A stretch of 38,584 nucleotides of DNA from Spirochaetota bacterium (GCA_022709405.1 JAKLIV010000014.1:1-38584); one strand, 5' to 3'; positions 1-8,185 are shown, counted from the stretch's first letter. Translations and numbers: made by a program. The notes: generated from the sequence alone by a model not told the origin.

Positions 1-1
1 C

Positions 2-469
2 ACCGCATTCGCAGAGGAATGCTTTGACGCTGTGAACAGCCTCCACATTTGCCAGTTCACGGCGTTCCCGGTATTCCTCCAGCCTCCGCTCATCAGGGTG
101 CTCCCGACCATATCGCTCAAGATATCGCTCACGGCCATGGCGCCGATTGCGGTGCAGGTGATGGACCTTTCGATCTGGTCGAAGTTCTGGTCATCGGTGA
201 CCGGCATCAAGATGAACATGTGGCAGATGCTCAAGGCAGGCAGGCGCATACACGTGCTCGAACGCTACATGAACACGCGGGAAGGCATATCGAGGAAAGA
301 CGACACGCTGCCCGGAAGGCTCCTGCATGAAGGCAGAAAGAGCGACCCGAAAGGAAGGACCGTGCCCATCGACAAGATGGTCCCGAAATACTATAAAGTC
401 AGGGGATACGACAAGAACGGCATCCCGAAAGACAGGACGCTTAAAAAGCTCGGCATCGTTAAAAAATAA
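2..469 (+). CDS. Aldehyde:ferredoxin oxidoreductase, C-terminal part (truncated by window edge)
   Basis: The reading frame is open from base 2 and the real start lies outside the window; the GTG at 32 is internal. The last ~155 residues match the C-terminal domain of tungsten-dependent aldehyde:ferredoxin oxidoreductases. These carry a final cysteine ligand of the 4Fe-4S cluster followed by an Arg-rich helix and the pattern E-R-x-x-N-x-R-E-G-I-S-R-x-D-D-x-L-P. Here the probable ligand is the Cys codon at 50-52 (context H-I-C-Q-F). The family oxidises aldehydes to acids with ferredoxin, or runs in reverse, using a tungsto-bispterin cofactor. The downstream alcohol dehydrogenases and ferredoxin fit this role. 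The tail is a short Lys-rich end (G-I-V-K-K). Family assignment is fairly sure; the substrate is unknown. Confidence 0.85.
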   Translation, partial: TAFAEECFDAVNSLHICQFTAFPVFLQPPLIRVLPTISLKISLTAMAPIAVQVMDLSIWSKFWSSVTGIKMNMWQMLKAGRRIHVLERYMNTREGISRKDDTLPGRLLHEGRKSDPKGRTVPIDKMVPKYYKVRGYDKNGIPKDRTLKKLGIVKK

Positions 470-499
470 CGACACAATACCACAGATCAGGAGCTGGCC

Positions 500-1663
500 A
501 TGCAAAAGAAAGCATTCTATTCATTCTTCAACCAGTCCAAGTACCTGGCCGGAGCGCGGGCGCTGGAGCATATTCCGATCGAGCTCCACAGCTACGACGC
601 GGTCAGGCCTCTGGTCATAGCGACAAAGGATGTGACCGCGTCGGGGTTTAAAAAGATATTCGTCAAGGCGTTTTACGACTCGGACGTGACCATCGGCGGA
701 TTCTACGACAATGTGGGCGGCACTGCAGCGATCAGCACGATCAAGGAACTGCGCATATTGTTCCATGATCGCGGCTGCGATTCGATCATCGCTCTCGGCC
801 GCGGCCCTGCAATGGACACCGCCAAGGGCCTGAACATGCTGGTCTCGCTCGGCGTTGACGACATCTTCACACTGGAAGGCGAAGACACGATCAGCACCCC
901 GCTGAAACCGTTCTTCACCGTTCCCACAGCCGGTTCATGCGGATACGACATGTCCAACATGGCCGTCATCGAACATCACAGGTTCAAGTCCGATTTCCTT
1001 TTCCCGGATGTCGTATGTCTGGACCCGCGAATGACCGGAATCAAGGACATCGGCAGAGCCGTCGAATCCGCCATGGTGGCGCTGACCCACGCGATGGAGG
1101 CATCGGATTCCACCATGCACAATCCCATGAACGACGCCTATTCCCTGGCGGCGATACAGTTCATCCATGAAAACCTGCCCAGGGCATTAAAATGCCCGCG
1201 CAACAGGGAAGCGGCCCTGGCTCTCGCCTACGCAAACGCCCTCGCGGCCGTCGCCTTCTCTAACGCTCCCGCAGGCGCGGCCCACATTCTGGGCGAGGCC
1301 CTGAACAAGCTCACCGGAAACGACCCTGGCGTCTGCATGGCGATACTCCTCCCCCACGCAACCGAGTTCATGGTCGGCAAAGACATTCTGATGAGGGACG
1401 AACTCCTGCTCGCCCAGGCGGGAATGGACGCGCATGCATCCACGCCTGAAAAGGACAGGATCAAAGAATCCGAAAATCAGCTGAAAAAACTCATGGCTTC
1501 CGCGATAAAATACGTCCCCGCAAACCTGAAATCGCTGAGGATACCGCCTTATCTTATCGAACAGGCGGCCCGCGAAGCCGAAGCATCCGGCTCGCACGGC
1601 CTGACTTTCAAGGATTACATGACGATACTGAACAACGCCGGCAAGGCTCCGGCTGTACGCTAA
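500..1663 (+). CDS. Iron-type alcohol dehydrogenase paralogue with degenerate metal and nucleotide sites
   Basis: 387 residues, the normal length for group III iron-dependent alcohol dehydrogenases, and collinear with the intact copy at 2267-3541. The expected family signatures are altered. The nucleotide loop G-G-G-S is G-R-G-P (residues 100-103). The P-T-T-A-G-T-G-S-E loop is P-T-A-G-S-C-G-Y-D (142-150). The metal-ligand Asp of M-D-A-M-T-H is Val193 (M-V-A-L-T-H), and the last metal His of P-H-G-V is Pro276 (D-P-G-V). His197 and His262 remain. The conserved second His of the V-H-x-x-x-H motif is Glu266. The frame is intact and the start is preceded by GGAG, so it is expressed rather than decayed. 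Inference: a pseudoenzyme, or an enzyme with a changed mechanism, perhaps a subunit partner of the intact copy. Confidence 0.85.
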   Translation: MQKKAFYSFFNQSKYLAGARALEHIPIELHSYDAVRPLVIATKDVTASGFKKIFVKAFYDSDVTIGGFYDNVGGTAAISTIKELRILFHDRGCDSIIALGRGPAMDTAKGLNMLVSLGVDDIFTLEGEDTISTPLKPFFTVPTAGSCGYDMSNMAVIEHHRFKSDFLFPDVVCLDPRMTGIKDIGRAVESAMVALTHAMEASDSTMHNPMNDAYSLAAIQFIHENLPRALKCPRNREAALALAYANALAAVAFSNAPAGAAHILGEALNKLTGNDPGVCMAILLPHATEFMVGKDILMRDELLLAQAGMDAHASTPEKDRIKESENQLKKLMASAIKYVPANLKSLRIPPYLIEQAAREAEASGSHGLTFKDYMTILNNAGKAPAVR

Positions 1664-1674
1664 AGGAGGAAGCG

Positions 1675-2217
1675 ATGAACATAGACAAATATCCCGAATT
1701 GAAACCGGGCAAAAAATACATCAAGCGCTACTACGTGGCGATCATGCTCTGGATCGTCGGCCGCGCAATCCAGGCCGCATGCAGGCTTGACAAGGAAGTC
1801 ATCAAGGAATTCTCGGAGCTTCCCGAAAAATTCACCTTCAGCCTGGGAGTCCTTCCCGACGGCCCGTTCATGATCATCGGAAAAGACGACAAGGGCCGTG
1901 CAAAATACATGGGATGGAACAAGGGCAGGACGAGGTTCCCCCTCGAAATGAACATCAAGAGCCTCGAGGCGGCCATAAAGGTCTTCACTTTCCAGGAGGG
2001 GACCGCGACGGCTTTCGCCAGGGAGCGATTCATCGTCGACGGAGACCTCGGCTACGCACTTGCGGTCGTGCGGGTCCTGAACATCATCGAGGTATATCTG
2101 CTGCCCAAGATAATCACCAAGCTTGCGGTCAAGCGTTATCCCAGGTGGTCGGAATTCTCTCCACTGCGCAAGTGGGTCAACAGGATCCTGATCTATATCC
2201 GCGCATTCACCTTTTAG
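1675..2217 (+). CDS. SCP2-like (sterol carrier protein type) hypothetical protein
   Basis: 180 residues. A perfect ribosome-binding site (AAAGGAGGA, 1662-1670) overlaps the stop codon of the upstream gene, so the genes are translationally close. The central region (~50-140) alternates beta strands and ends with an F-x-x-G-T-A-x-A-F ... V-D-G-D-L-x-x-A-L-x-x-x-R stretch. This resembles the C-terminal half of SCP2-type lipid-binding domains. There is no signal peptide; an amphipathic N-terminal helix (I-K-R-Y-Y-V-A-I-M-L-W-I-V) and a Leu/Ile-rich C-terminal helix could touch the membrane. It lies between the two alcohol dehydrogenase genes, so a role in presenting a hydrophobic aldehyde, alcohol or acid substrate is an attractive guess. 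The fold call is tentative; the position in the operon is firm. Confidence 0.6.
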   Translation: MNIDKYPELKPGKKYIKRYYVAIMLWIVGRAIQAACRLDKEVIKEFSELPEKFTFSLGVLPDGPFMIIGKDDKGRAKYMGWNKGRTRFPLEMNIKSLEAAIKVFTFQEGTATAFARERFIVDGDLGYALAVVRVLNIIEVYLLPKIITKLAVKRYPRWSEFSPLRKWVNRILIYIRAFTF

Positions 2218-2266
2218 GGAAAACCGATTATGACGTTCAACCAAACCACCATCAAGGAGAACTGAA

Positions 2267-3541
2267 ATGATTCTGCCAAAATATTCGGAATTCTGCGGAC
2301 GAGTGAAGACATTATCCGGGGCGAGCGCCCTTGAAGCGATACCCGGCGAGCTGAAAAAAATGAACTCTAAAAAGGCCCTGATCATCACCGATAAAGGCGT
2401 TGAAAGCGCAGGCCTAATAAAAATCGTGAAAGAAGCGATCTCAAAAAAAGGATCGAAACTAACAGTGGGGGCGATATACGATGAAACTCCTCCCGACTCC
2501 GATTACAAGGTTGTCAACTCCGTGGCAAGCATATACCGGAACAAGAATTGCGATTCGATCATCGCCGTAGGCGGCGGTTCAGTGCTCGACACGGCAAAAG
2601 GAGTGAATATCCTTGTCTCGCTGGGCGGGGACAACGTTCTTGCCTACTCGGGCGCAGGTGCGGTCAAGCAGCGGCTGAAGCCCCTGGTCGCGGTTCCCAC
2701 CACTGCGGGTACGGGATCGGAGATGACGCTGGTCGCGGTCATCGCCGACCATGACCGCCACATCAAGATGACCTTCGTCTCGTACTTTCTTCTTCCCGAT
2801 ATTGCGGTGCTCGACCCCCGTATGACCAAAACCCTTCCGGCATCGATAACTGCCTTCACCGGAATGGACGCCATGACCCATGCGATCGAGGCATACTTCT
2901 GCCTGGGCAAAAACCCGATGAGCGACACCACGGCATTCAAGGCCATTCAGCTCGTCAGCAAGAATATCCTGAACGCCGTGAAAAACCCCGGCGACATGGA
3001 AAGCCGGCTCGCGATGGCCAACGCCGCCGCCCTTGCCGGGATCGCTTTTTCGAATTCCATGGTCGGCCTGGTGCACAACCTGGGGCACGCCACCGGCGCG
3101 GTATGCCATGTTCCCCACGGCGTATGCATGAGCATCTATCTGCCCTACGGGATGGAATATAATCTTCACAAGGTGGGCGACCTGATCGGCGAACTTCTCT
3201 ATCCCCTTGCAGGGCCGGAAATCTTCGCGAAAACCCCGAAGAAGCAGAGACCGCGCGCTACAATAGATTACGTGCGGGGATTGAACGAGGAGCTCAAAAA
3301 AGCCACGGGCGGACGCCATGCAACCGCGCTCAAGGATATACTCGACAGAGAAGGCAAGCAGATGGTTCCCCGTGACGCCATACCCGTGATCGCGAAAAAC
3401 GCCATGGGCGACGGGGCTAAAACATATAACCCGGAGGAACAGAGCTTCGATGACAACATCATGGTCATCGAAGCCGCCTGGGAAGGCAAACCCCTTGATC
3501 TGAAAAAGATCAAGAAGGGCCCGAAAAACCAAAAATTTTAA
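2267..3541 (+). CDS. Iron-containing alcohol dehydrogenase (intact copy)
   Basis: 424 residues. It should interconvert an alcohol and an aldehyde with NAD(P)H and a divalent metal in the cytoplasm. All family motifs are present: G-G-G-S-V-x-D-T-A-K (102-111), P-T-T-A-G-T-G-S-E (144-152), the metal ligands Asp201 and His205 in M-D-A-M-T-H, His270 in L-V-H, and His284 in V-P-H-G. The start follows AAGGAGA at a good distance. The C-terminus carries a ~30-residue Lys-rich extension beyond the usual domain. In this operon it could reduce the aldehyde made by the aldehyde:ferredoxin oxidoreductase, or supply that enzyme with aldehyde from an alcohol. Compare the neighbouring copy at 500-1663, where two metal ligands are lost. 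Confidence 0.93.
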   Translation: MILPKYSEFCGRVKTLSGASALEAIPGELKKMNSKKALIITDKGVESAGLIKIVKEAISKKGSKLTVGAIYDETPPDSDYKVVNSVASIYRNKNCDSIIAVGGGSVLDTAKGVNILVSLGGDNVLAYSGAGAVKQRLKPLVAVPTTAGTGSEMTLVAVIADHDRHIKMTFVSYFLLPDIAVLDPRMTKTLPASITAFTGMDAMTHAIEAYFCLGKNPMSDTTAFKAIQLVSKNILNAVKNPGDMESRLAMANAAALAGIAFSNSMVGLVHNLGHATGAVCHVPHGVCMSIYLPYGMEYNLHKVGDLIGELLYPLAGPEIFAKTPKKQRPRATIDYVRGLNEELKKATGGRHATALKDILDREGKQMVPRDAIPVIAKNAMGDGAKTYNPEEQSFDDNIMVIEAAWEGKPLDLKKIKKGPKNQKF

Positions 3542-3558
3542 TACAGCAGGAAAATATT

Positions 3559-4011
3559 ATGAGTCACTCGATTACGGAATTATGCACCGGATGCATGGCA
3601 TGCACGACAGTATGCCCCTCCGGCGCGATTTCAGGAGAAAAGGGGAAGCGGCACGCCATTGACGGCGACCTGTGCATCAACTGCGCCGCATGCGGCCGCA
3701 TCTGCACGAAGGAAGCGGTCATCGACCCGCACGGGGTTAAAGTCGGCCGCATCAAGCGAAGCCAGTGGCCCAAACCGGTCTTCGATCTGGAGCATTGCTA
3801 TTCATGCAACGGCTGCTCAGAGGTTTGCCCGGCCGAATGCATCGCCATGGTCAATAACGGGACCAGGCACAACCTGAACAACCAGTACCTCGACTATCCG
3901 GTAATGGCGAACGAAAAAAAATGCATCGGATGCGGCTGGTGCGCAGAGACCTGCAATTTCGGCGCGATAACGATGTCAACACCGGCGCCTGCTCCTGCTG
4001 CGGCAGAATAA
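3559..4011 (+). CDS. Polyferredoxin with four 4Fe-4S motifs
   Basis: 150 residues, containing four Cx2Cx2Cx3C motifs: Cys9/12/15/19, Cys39/42/45/49, Cys80/83/86/90 and Cys122/125/128/132. An extra Cys94 follows the third. The first, third and fourth are spaced so that two two-cluster ferredoxin modules are likely, joined by a linker around residues 55-78. The C-terminus is an Ala/Pro-rich tail. It is a soluble electron carrier and the last gene of the aldehyde oxidoreductase/alcohol dehydrogenase operon, 17 bases after the previous stop. It is the natural electron partner of the tungsten enzyme. A strong terminator follows at 4038-4090. Confidence 0.92.
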   Translation: MSHSITELCTGCMACTTVCPSGAISGEKGKRHAIDGDLCINCAACGRICTKEAVIDPHGVKVGRIKRSQWPKPVFDLEHCYSCNGCSEVCPAECIAMVNNGTRHNLNNQYLDYPVMANEKKCIGCGWCAETCNFGAITMSTPAPAPAAAE

Positions 4012-4037
4012 GGCTCTGCCGCTCTTCGTTTCATGGG

Positions 4038-4090
4038 AAAACATCCCTCTTGCACATCCGCGGTTTAAGCGGAGCGATCGGGATGTTTTT
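4038..4090 (+). terminator. Rho-independent terminator after the ferredoxin gene
   Basis: Ten-base arms AAAACATCCC (4038-4047) and GGGATGTTTT (4080-4089) pair perfectly and run into further T. A second small stem (TCCGC/GCGGA, 4057-4073) lies inside the loop. It sits 27 bases after the ferredoxin stop and closes the aldehyde/alcohol operon. Confidence 0.75.
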
Positions 4091-4358
4091 CTTATGGATC
4101 AATGATTGCAAGTATTGAATCTGCCTCGACGCAATAATAGAGCATTTCTAAAAAGCTCCTTTCAACGACATTCAAAGAATGAATCCCTTTTAATATTCAT
4201 CATCCCCCAAAAAAACATGAAACCCTCCGCCTTTTTAAGCATACTCATGAAGTGCTAAAACCGATATTATTGCTGAAAGTGTAATTCAATTTTATGCATT
4301 TGCAGAAAAAATATTTGCAATTATTAGTATGGAGTGAACTACTGACAGTCAGATTATA
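4091..4358. other. AT-rich intergenic stretch before tRNA-Pro
   Basis: About 270 bases, clearly richer in A+T than the surrounding genes, with no convincing reading frame. Poor -35/-10 candidates (TTGCAG at 4300 and TAGTAT at 4325, spacing 19) could drive tRNA-Pro, but the match is weak. Nothing else is recognised. Confidence 0.4.
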
Positions 4359-4433
4359 CGGGATGTAGCGCAGTCCGGTTAGCGCGCTGCGTTCGGGACG
4401 CAGAAGTCGGGAGTTCGAATCTCCCCATCCCGA
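4359..4433 (+). tRNA. tRNA-Pro (anticodon CGG)
   Basis: A complete cloverleaf can be drawn. The acceptor CGGGATG pairs with CATCCCG, the D stem GCGC pairs with GCGC, and the anticodon stem CTGCG/CGCAG encloses TTCGGGA. The T stem GGGAG/CTCCC encloses TTCGAAT. The anticodon is CGG (proline, CCG codon). The discriminator base is A and CCA is not encoded. The RsbW-like gene begins 31 bases downstream. Confidence 0.95.
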
Positions 4434-4464
4434 ATATCATAACTGCCGGCAACATCATTAATTT

Positions 4465-4869
4465 ATGAAGAAAGAGGTGCTCTTCAAGAAGGCCTTTCCG
4501 TCAGAAAGGTCCATCAGGAAGCAGGTGCTTGACGAAGTTTCAACTGCGCTGATATCGTACAGATCGACCACAGTCATACCGTGCGAAGAAATCCTCCTGG
4601 CAGTCGATGAGGCCCTCACCAACGCCATGGAGCACGGCAACAAATGGGACCCCAAGAAAAAAATCCTCATTGAAATATTCCAGAACACAACATCGATAAA
4701 CATAAAAATAACCGACGAAGGCGAGGGCTTCACCTTCCCATCGGAAGACAAGACCAACCGGCTCAAGCCAAGAGGCTACGGCCTCCATCTGATCAAACAG
4801 TTCTCAACAGCGACATGGAACCAGAAGGGAAACAGCGTGAACCTCAAATTCCTGTTCAAGGCATGTTGA
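4465..4869 (+). CDS. RsbW/SpoIIAB-like ATP-binding anti-sigma factor or serine kinase
   Basis: 134 residues, a stand-alone GHKL ATPase domain. The N box is visible as D-E-A-L-T-N-A-x-E-H-G (Glu49, Asn53), the G1 box as D-E-G-E-G-F (84-89), and the G2 box as R-G-Y-G-L-H-L-I. There is no dimerisation-phosphotransfer His domain, so it belongs to the HATPase_c_2 group. Those proteins bind a partner such as a sigma factor and phosphorylate a STAS antagonist. A STAS gene lies two genes downstream (5708-6007), so the pair probably forms a partner-switching module. No sigma factor is seen in the window. The ribosome-binding site is weak, and the stop overlaps the next start (TGATG). Confidence 0.85.
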   Translation: MKKEVLFKKAFPSERSIRKQVLDEVSTALISYRSTTVIPCEEILLAVDEALTNAMEHGNKWDPKKKILIEIFQNTTSINIKITDEGEGFTFPSEDKTNRLKPRGYGLHLIKQFSTATWNQKGNSVNLKFLFKAC

Positions 4870-5564
4870 TGACACGCCGATCCCGCTTCGCACTGAGCCA
4901 TTCATTTTACGCATCCCTCATGATCACGGCCGCAGCCGGTTTTCATGGTGACCGCATTTCGTGTGCAGCATACTGCGGTATAACCGATTCCTTCAACGCG
5001 CTGAGCAGCTCGGTCGATCAGATCAACCGGTTCTTCACTGCTGCGGCCGAATTCATGGCGACCCTCAAGGCGATTCTGACCGCAACCGGCATGGCCACTG
5101 TCGTCCTGTTCCTCGCAGTGATACTCATCTCGACCGGCCTTTCAGCCCTGGGCGTTCCCAGGAGCAAGCTCTCATTCATCATCTCCCTGGCGGCCGCGGA
5201 CTCATTCTGGTTCGCATGGGAAAAGGCCCTGGGAAACGCAGCCGCAGGATTCCTGCCCGGAATGATAAAAAGCAACGCGATACTTCTGGCGCCGGTCGCG
5301 CTTGTCGCATGCCTTTCATTTGCGGCGCCGCTCGCTAAAAAGCTATGGCTTAAATCTGTTCATTTAATCCGCAATGTCAAGAAAAACGAATATTCTCCTG
5401 ATTCTGCGATGGAACTCATGATCGAGCTCGACCGCAAGGCGGCTTCGCTCAGGGAAAGCATCATGAACGACACGAAGCTGGGGCTGAAAAAACGGTCCTT
5501 CCCCCTGTCCGGTGCGACGATCGAAGCCAGACAATCGCTTGAAAAAACCCTGAAAAAAATTTAA
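4869..5564 (+). CDS. Membrane protein of unknown function in the anti-sigma/STAS cluster
   Basis: 231 residues using the ATG at 4869, whose first bases overlap the preceding TGA and which has AAGG eight bases upstream. An upstream in-frame ATG at 4863 has worse spacing. Not recognised as a known family. The N-terminus (R-R-S-R-F then a hydrophobic run) looks like a signal peptide or first membrane segment. Hydrophobic segments follow around residues 75-100 (T-V-V-L-F-L-A-V-I-L-I-S), 105-125 and 135-160. The last ~70 residues are charged, probably cytoplasmic and helical (I-E-L-D-R-K-A-A-S-L-R-E-S). Translational coupling to the RsbW-like ATPase suggests it is a membrane partner or sensor of that pathway. 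Confidence 0.7.
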   Translation: MTRRSRFALSHSFYASLMITAAAGFHGDRISCAAYCGITDSFNALSSSVDQINRFFTAAAEFMATLKAILTATGMATVVLFLAVILISTGLSALGVPRSKLSFIISLAAADSFWFAWEKALGNAAAGFLPGMIKSNAILLAPVALVACLSFAAPLAKKLWLKSVHLIRNVKKNEYSPDSAMELMIELDRKAASLRESIMNDTKLGLKKRSFPLSGATIEARQSLEKTLKKI

Positions 5565-5707
5565 TTCTTGCGCGGCAGGAAGCCTTTCCGAAAACTATGA
5601 ATAGAAATTGACAAAATCACGAGTATCGGCATGCATGATTGCATCACCATGCGTCAATCTCCGGGCTGCGGCTCATAAAAATAGAACCGACCATCGCGAG
5701 GACGAAG

Positions 5708-6007
5708 ATGAATATGGATATCGTTGATACTTCCGAAGACAGAACCTTCATCATCCAGGACGAGCTGGTCGCGGTCAAAGTCCTCAAATTCGAACAGAAA
5801 TTGAACGATTTCATCAGGGACGACCACCGGGACATTGTCATCGACTTGATGCATATCACCAAGATCGACTCCATGTCCATAGCCGCGATCATACGCATTA
5901 AAAACAAGCTGAGCGACGAAGGTAGAAACCTGAAGCTCATCAATCCCAATGAAGGGGTGATGAGGGTGCTGGAGCTCGCAGGACTCGAATCATACCTCCT
6001 CGGATAG
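5708..6007 (+). CDS. STAS-domain protein (anti-sigma factor antagonist-like)
   Basis: 99 residues from the ATG at 5708, which has GAGGA about seven bases upstream; the longer frame from 5639 lacks such a site. The fold pattern is that of SpoIIAA/RsbV. There is a central beta strand I-V-I-D-L, then I-D-S-M-S-I-A-A-I-I-R-I at the position of the conserved D-S-x-G phosphorylation loop, and a C-terminal L-x-x-A-G-L. Gly is replaced by Met after the candidate phosphoserine. The protein likely cycles between phosphorylated and free forms under the upstream RsbW-like kinase. Only seven bases separate its stop from gpmI. Confidence 0.82.
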   Translation: MNMDIVDTSEDRTFIIQDELVAVKVLKFEQKLNDFIRDDHRDIVIDLMHITKIDSMSIAAIIRIKNKLSDEGRNLKLINPNEGVMRVLELAGLESYLLG

Positions 6008-6014
6008 GTGACCC

Positions 6015-7667
6015 ATGAAACCACTGGCCAAACAAGGAAAACTATCTCGCCCGGGACCGGTCGTGCTGATCATCATGGACGGTATGGGCATAGGATCGGG
6101 CGACGGCGGCGACGCATTCCACCTGGCGAACACTCCCGTTTACGACAATCTCATGAAGACGTCAATGCACTGCGTACTCAAGGCCCACGGCACCGCGGTC
6201 GGACTCCCCAGCGACGACGATATGGGCAACTCCGAGGTCGGACACAACGCGCTGGGAGCGGGAAGGGTTTTCGCTCAGGGAGCGAAACTCGTGAGCGCCG
6301 CAATCGAAAGCGGAGACATATTCAGGACCGATCTCTGGAAAAAGCTGTTGCATGGGCCTGCGGCCGGCGATGCGGCCCTTCACTTCATCGGCCTCCTTTC
6401 AGACGGCAACGTGCATTCGCACATAGATCACCTGGTGAAAATGATCGACCGGTGCGGCGAATCCGGCGTGAAAAAGCTCAGGGTTCACCCTCTTCTCGAC
6501 GGAAGGGACGTTCCGGAGACGTCATCACCGATCTACATCGAAAAGCTCGAGACCTGCCTGAACCGCCACCGGGACAGGGGACTCGATTACCGCATAGCTT
6601 CCGGCGGCGGCAGGATGATAACGACCATGGACCGCTACGAGGCCGACTGGAGCATCGTAAAACGGGGATGGGAAGCGCACGTGCTCGGAACCGCAAGGCC
6701 GTTTCGCTCGGCTATGGAAGCCATCGAGACCTTCAGGGCCGAAGAGGCGGGCATATCCGACCAGTATCTGCCCGCGTTCACGATCGTAGACGACAACGGA
6801 CCTGTCGGTCCGATACGCGACGGCGACTCGGTGATCTACTTCAATTTCCGCGGCGACCGCGCCATCGAGATTTCAAAGGCGTTCGAAAGCGATTCATTCG
6901 ATCATTTCGACCGGGTGAAGAGGCCCGACGTTCTGTATGCAGGCATGATGCAGTACGACGGCGACCTGAAAATCCCGGCGAACTATCTCGTATCCCCCCC
7001 GGCAATAGACCGTACGATCAGCGAGTACCTTGCCAGGTCCGGATGCAGGCAGTACGCTTTGTCCGAAACGCAGAAGTTCGGGCACGTGACCTATTTCTGG
7101 AACGGCAACAGGAGCGGAAAGTTCGACGACGAAAAGGAAACCTATGAGGAAATCCCCTCGGACCGGATCGAGTTCAACCTCAAACCATGGATGAAGGCTG
7201 CCGAGATCACCGACTCGATGATAAGGGCGCTGAAAGGCAGCGGCTTCGGATTTCTCAGGCTCAACTATCCCAACGGAGACATGGTGGGCCACACGGGAGA
7301 CCTGCCCGCATCCATCATCGCGGCAGAGACCGTTGATCTGTGCATGGGCAGGCTTCTTAAAACCGTGAAGGAAACGGGGGGGGTAGCGGTGATAACCGCG
7401 GACCACGGCAACCTGGACGAGATGTACGAGAAGGACAAAAAGGGAAACATACAGGTAGACAAGAAGACCGGCGAGCCGAAGAAGAAAACTTCCCATTCCC
7501 TGAACCCCGTCCCGTTCATCATCTACGATCCTGAGTTCAAGGGGGAATACAGGCTCTCGAAGCAAGCTGAATCGGCCGGCCTCGGCAATGTAGCGGCAAC
7601 GCTGCTCAAGCTGATGGATTTCGACCCTCCCGAGGACTATATGCCGGCCGTAATAGAATTCTGCTGA
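6015..7667 (+). CDS. gpmI: 2,3-bisphosphoglycerate-independent phosphoglycerate mutase
   Basis: 550 residues, slightly longer than usual (~510). It interconverts 3- and 2-phosphoglycerate in glycolysis/gluconeogenesis in the cytoplasm. The first metal-binding Asp lies in I-M-D-G-M-G-I-G. The catalytic Ser73 is in G-N-S-E-V-G-H-N-A-L-G-A-G-R. C-terminal metal ligands are seen in N-G-D-M-V-G-H-T-G-D, T-A-D-H-G-N and S-H-S-L-N-P-V-P. The AGGTGA overlapping the stop of the STAS gene provides the ribosome-binding site, so the two are probably co-transcribed. The insert around K-D-K-K-G-N-I-Q-V-D-K-K-T-G-E is a charged loop common in this long form. Confidence 0.96.
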   Translation: MKPLAKQGKLSRPGPVVLIIMDGMGIGSGDGGDAFHLANTPVYDNLMKTSMHCVLKAHGTAVGLPSDDDMGNSEVGHNALGAGRVFAQGAKLVSAAIESGDIFRTDLWKKLLHGPAAGDAALHFIGLLSDGNVHSHIDHLVKMIDRCGESGVKKLRVHPLLDGRDVPETSSPIYIEKLETCLNRHRDRGLDYRIASGGGRMITTMDRYEADWSIVKRGWEAHVLGTARPFRSAMEAIETFRAEEAGISDQYLPAFTIVDDNGPVGPIRDGDSVIYFNFRGDRAIEISKAFESDSFDHFDRVKRPDVLYAGMMQYDGDLKIPANYLVSPPAIDRTISEYLARSGCRQYALSETQKFGHVTYFWNGNRSGKFDDEKETYEEIPSDRIEFNLKPWMKAAEITDSMIRALKGSGFGFLRLNYPNGDMVGHTGDLPASIIAAETVDLCMGRLLKTVKETGGVAVITADHGNLDEMYEKDKKGNIQVDKKTGEPKKKTSHSLNPVPFIIYDPEFKGEYRLSKQAESAGLGNVAATLLKLMDFDPPEDYMPAVIEFC

Positions 7668-7679
7668 TTGAATCCCCGG

Positions 7680-8171
7680 TCACATGATCCTGTCCAGGGC
7701 CGCGGCAATGCCTGCCACATCATTTCTACGGTACACCGGTAGCCCGGCGTCGATGTTCCCGTCAGACGCGATGATTACGATGTTGGTCACGCCCGATCGG
7801 TACAGCGGTTCTTCGGTCGAATCGCCGATCACCTCGAGCTTCAGGGAATCCCCCTCGCGGTAGCCCTCGATGATCACGATGTCTGAACCGGCGCACTGGT
7901 CCATGGCGATGTCCAGGGGAGTCACCCCGGGCTCGAGATCCATGACAACCGCGCATTTTTTCCCATTTGTGATCGCGCTGGTGAATGCGCCGGCCTCGCG
8001 GTAACGGCTGCTGTCCTTGCCGGGATAATCGATATCAAAATCATGCCGCATGCTTTTGACCGCCGACACCCGGATGCCGAGATCACGGTAGTGCGCGATA
8101 AGTTTTTCGACCAGGGTGGTCTTGCCGGATCCGGATCGTCCGACGATGTTGATGATGCGCGGTTTTTTCAA
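7680..8171 (-). CDS. mobB: Molybdopterin-guanine dinucleotide biosynthesis protein MobB
   Basis: 163 residues. A GTP-binding protein that assists MobA in attaching GMP to molybdopterin. The Walker A loop G-R-S-G-S-G-K-T-T-L is at residues 11-20, followed by the MobB-typical V-K-x-x-x-H-D-F-D-I-D-x-P-G-K-D-S. I-I-E-G-Y-R-E-G matches the Walker B/E-G-Y segment. No ATG is available upstream of the P-loop, so the start must be the TTG at 8171. It is preceded on the minus strand by GGGGGAGGGGGA, which belongs to the hairpin element at 8186-8206 and its flank. Divergent from mobA. Confidence 0.9.
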   Translation of the reverse strand: MKKPRIINIVGRSGSGKTTLVEKLIAHYRDLGIRVSAVKSMRHDFDIDYPGKDSSRYREAGAFTSAITNGKKCAVVMDLEPGVTPLDIAMDQCAGSDIVIIEGYREGDSLKLEVIGDSTEEPLYRSGVTNIVIIASDGNIDAGLPVYRRNDVAGIAAALDRIM

Positions 8172-8185
8172 TCCCCCTCCCCCGG

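Noticed and set aside
6008..7147. 379-codon plus-strand frame
   Set aside because: Shifted frame over gpmI, Arg-rich translation without motifs.
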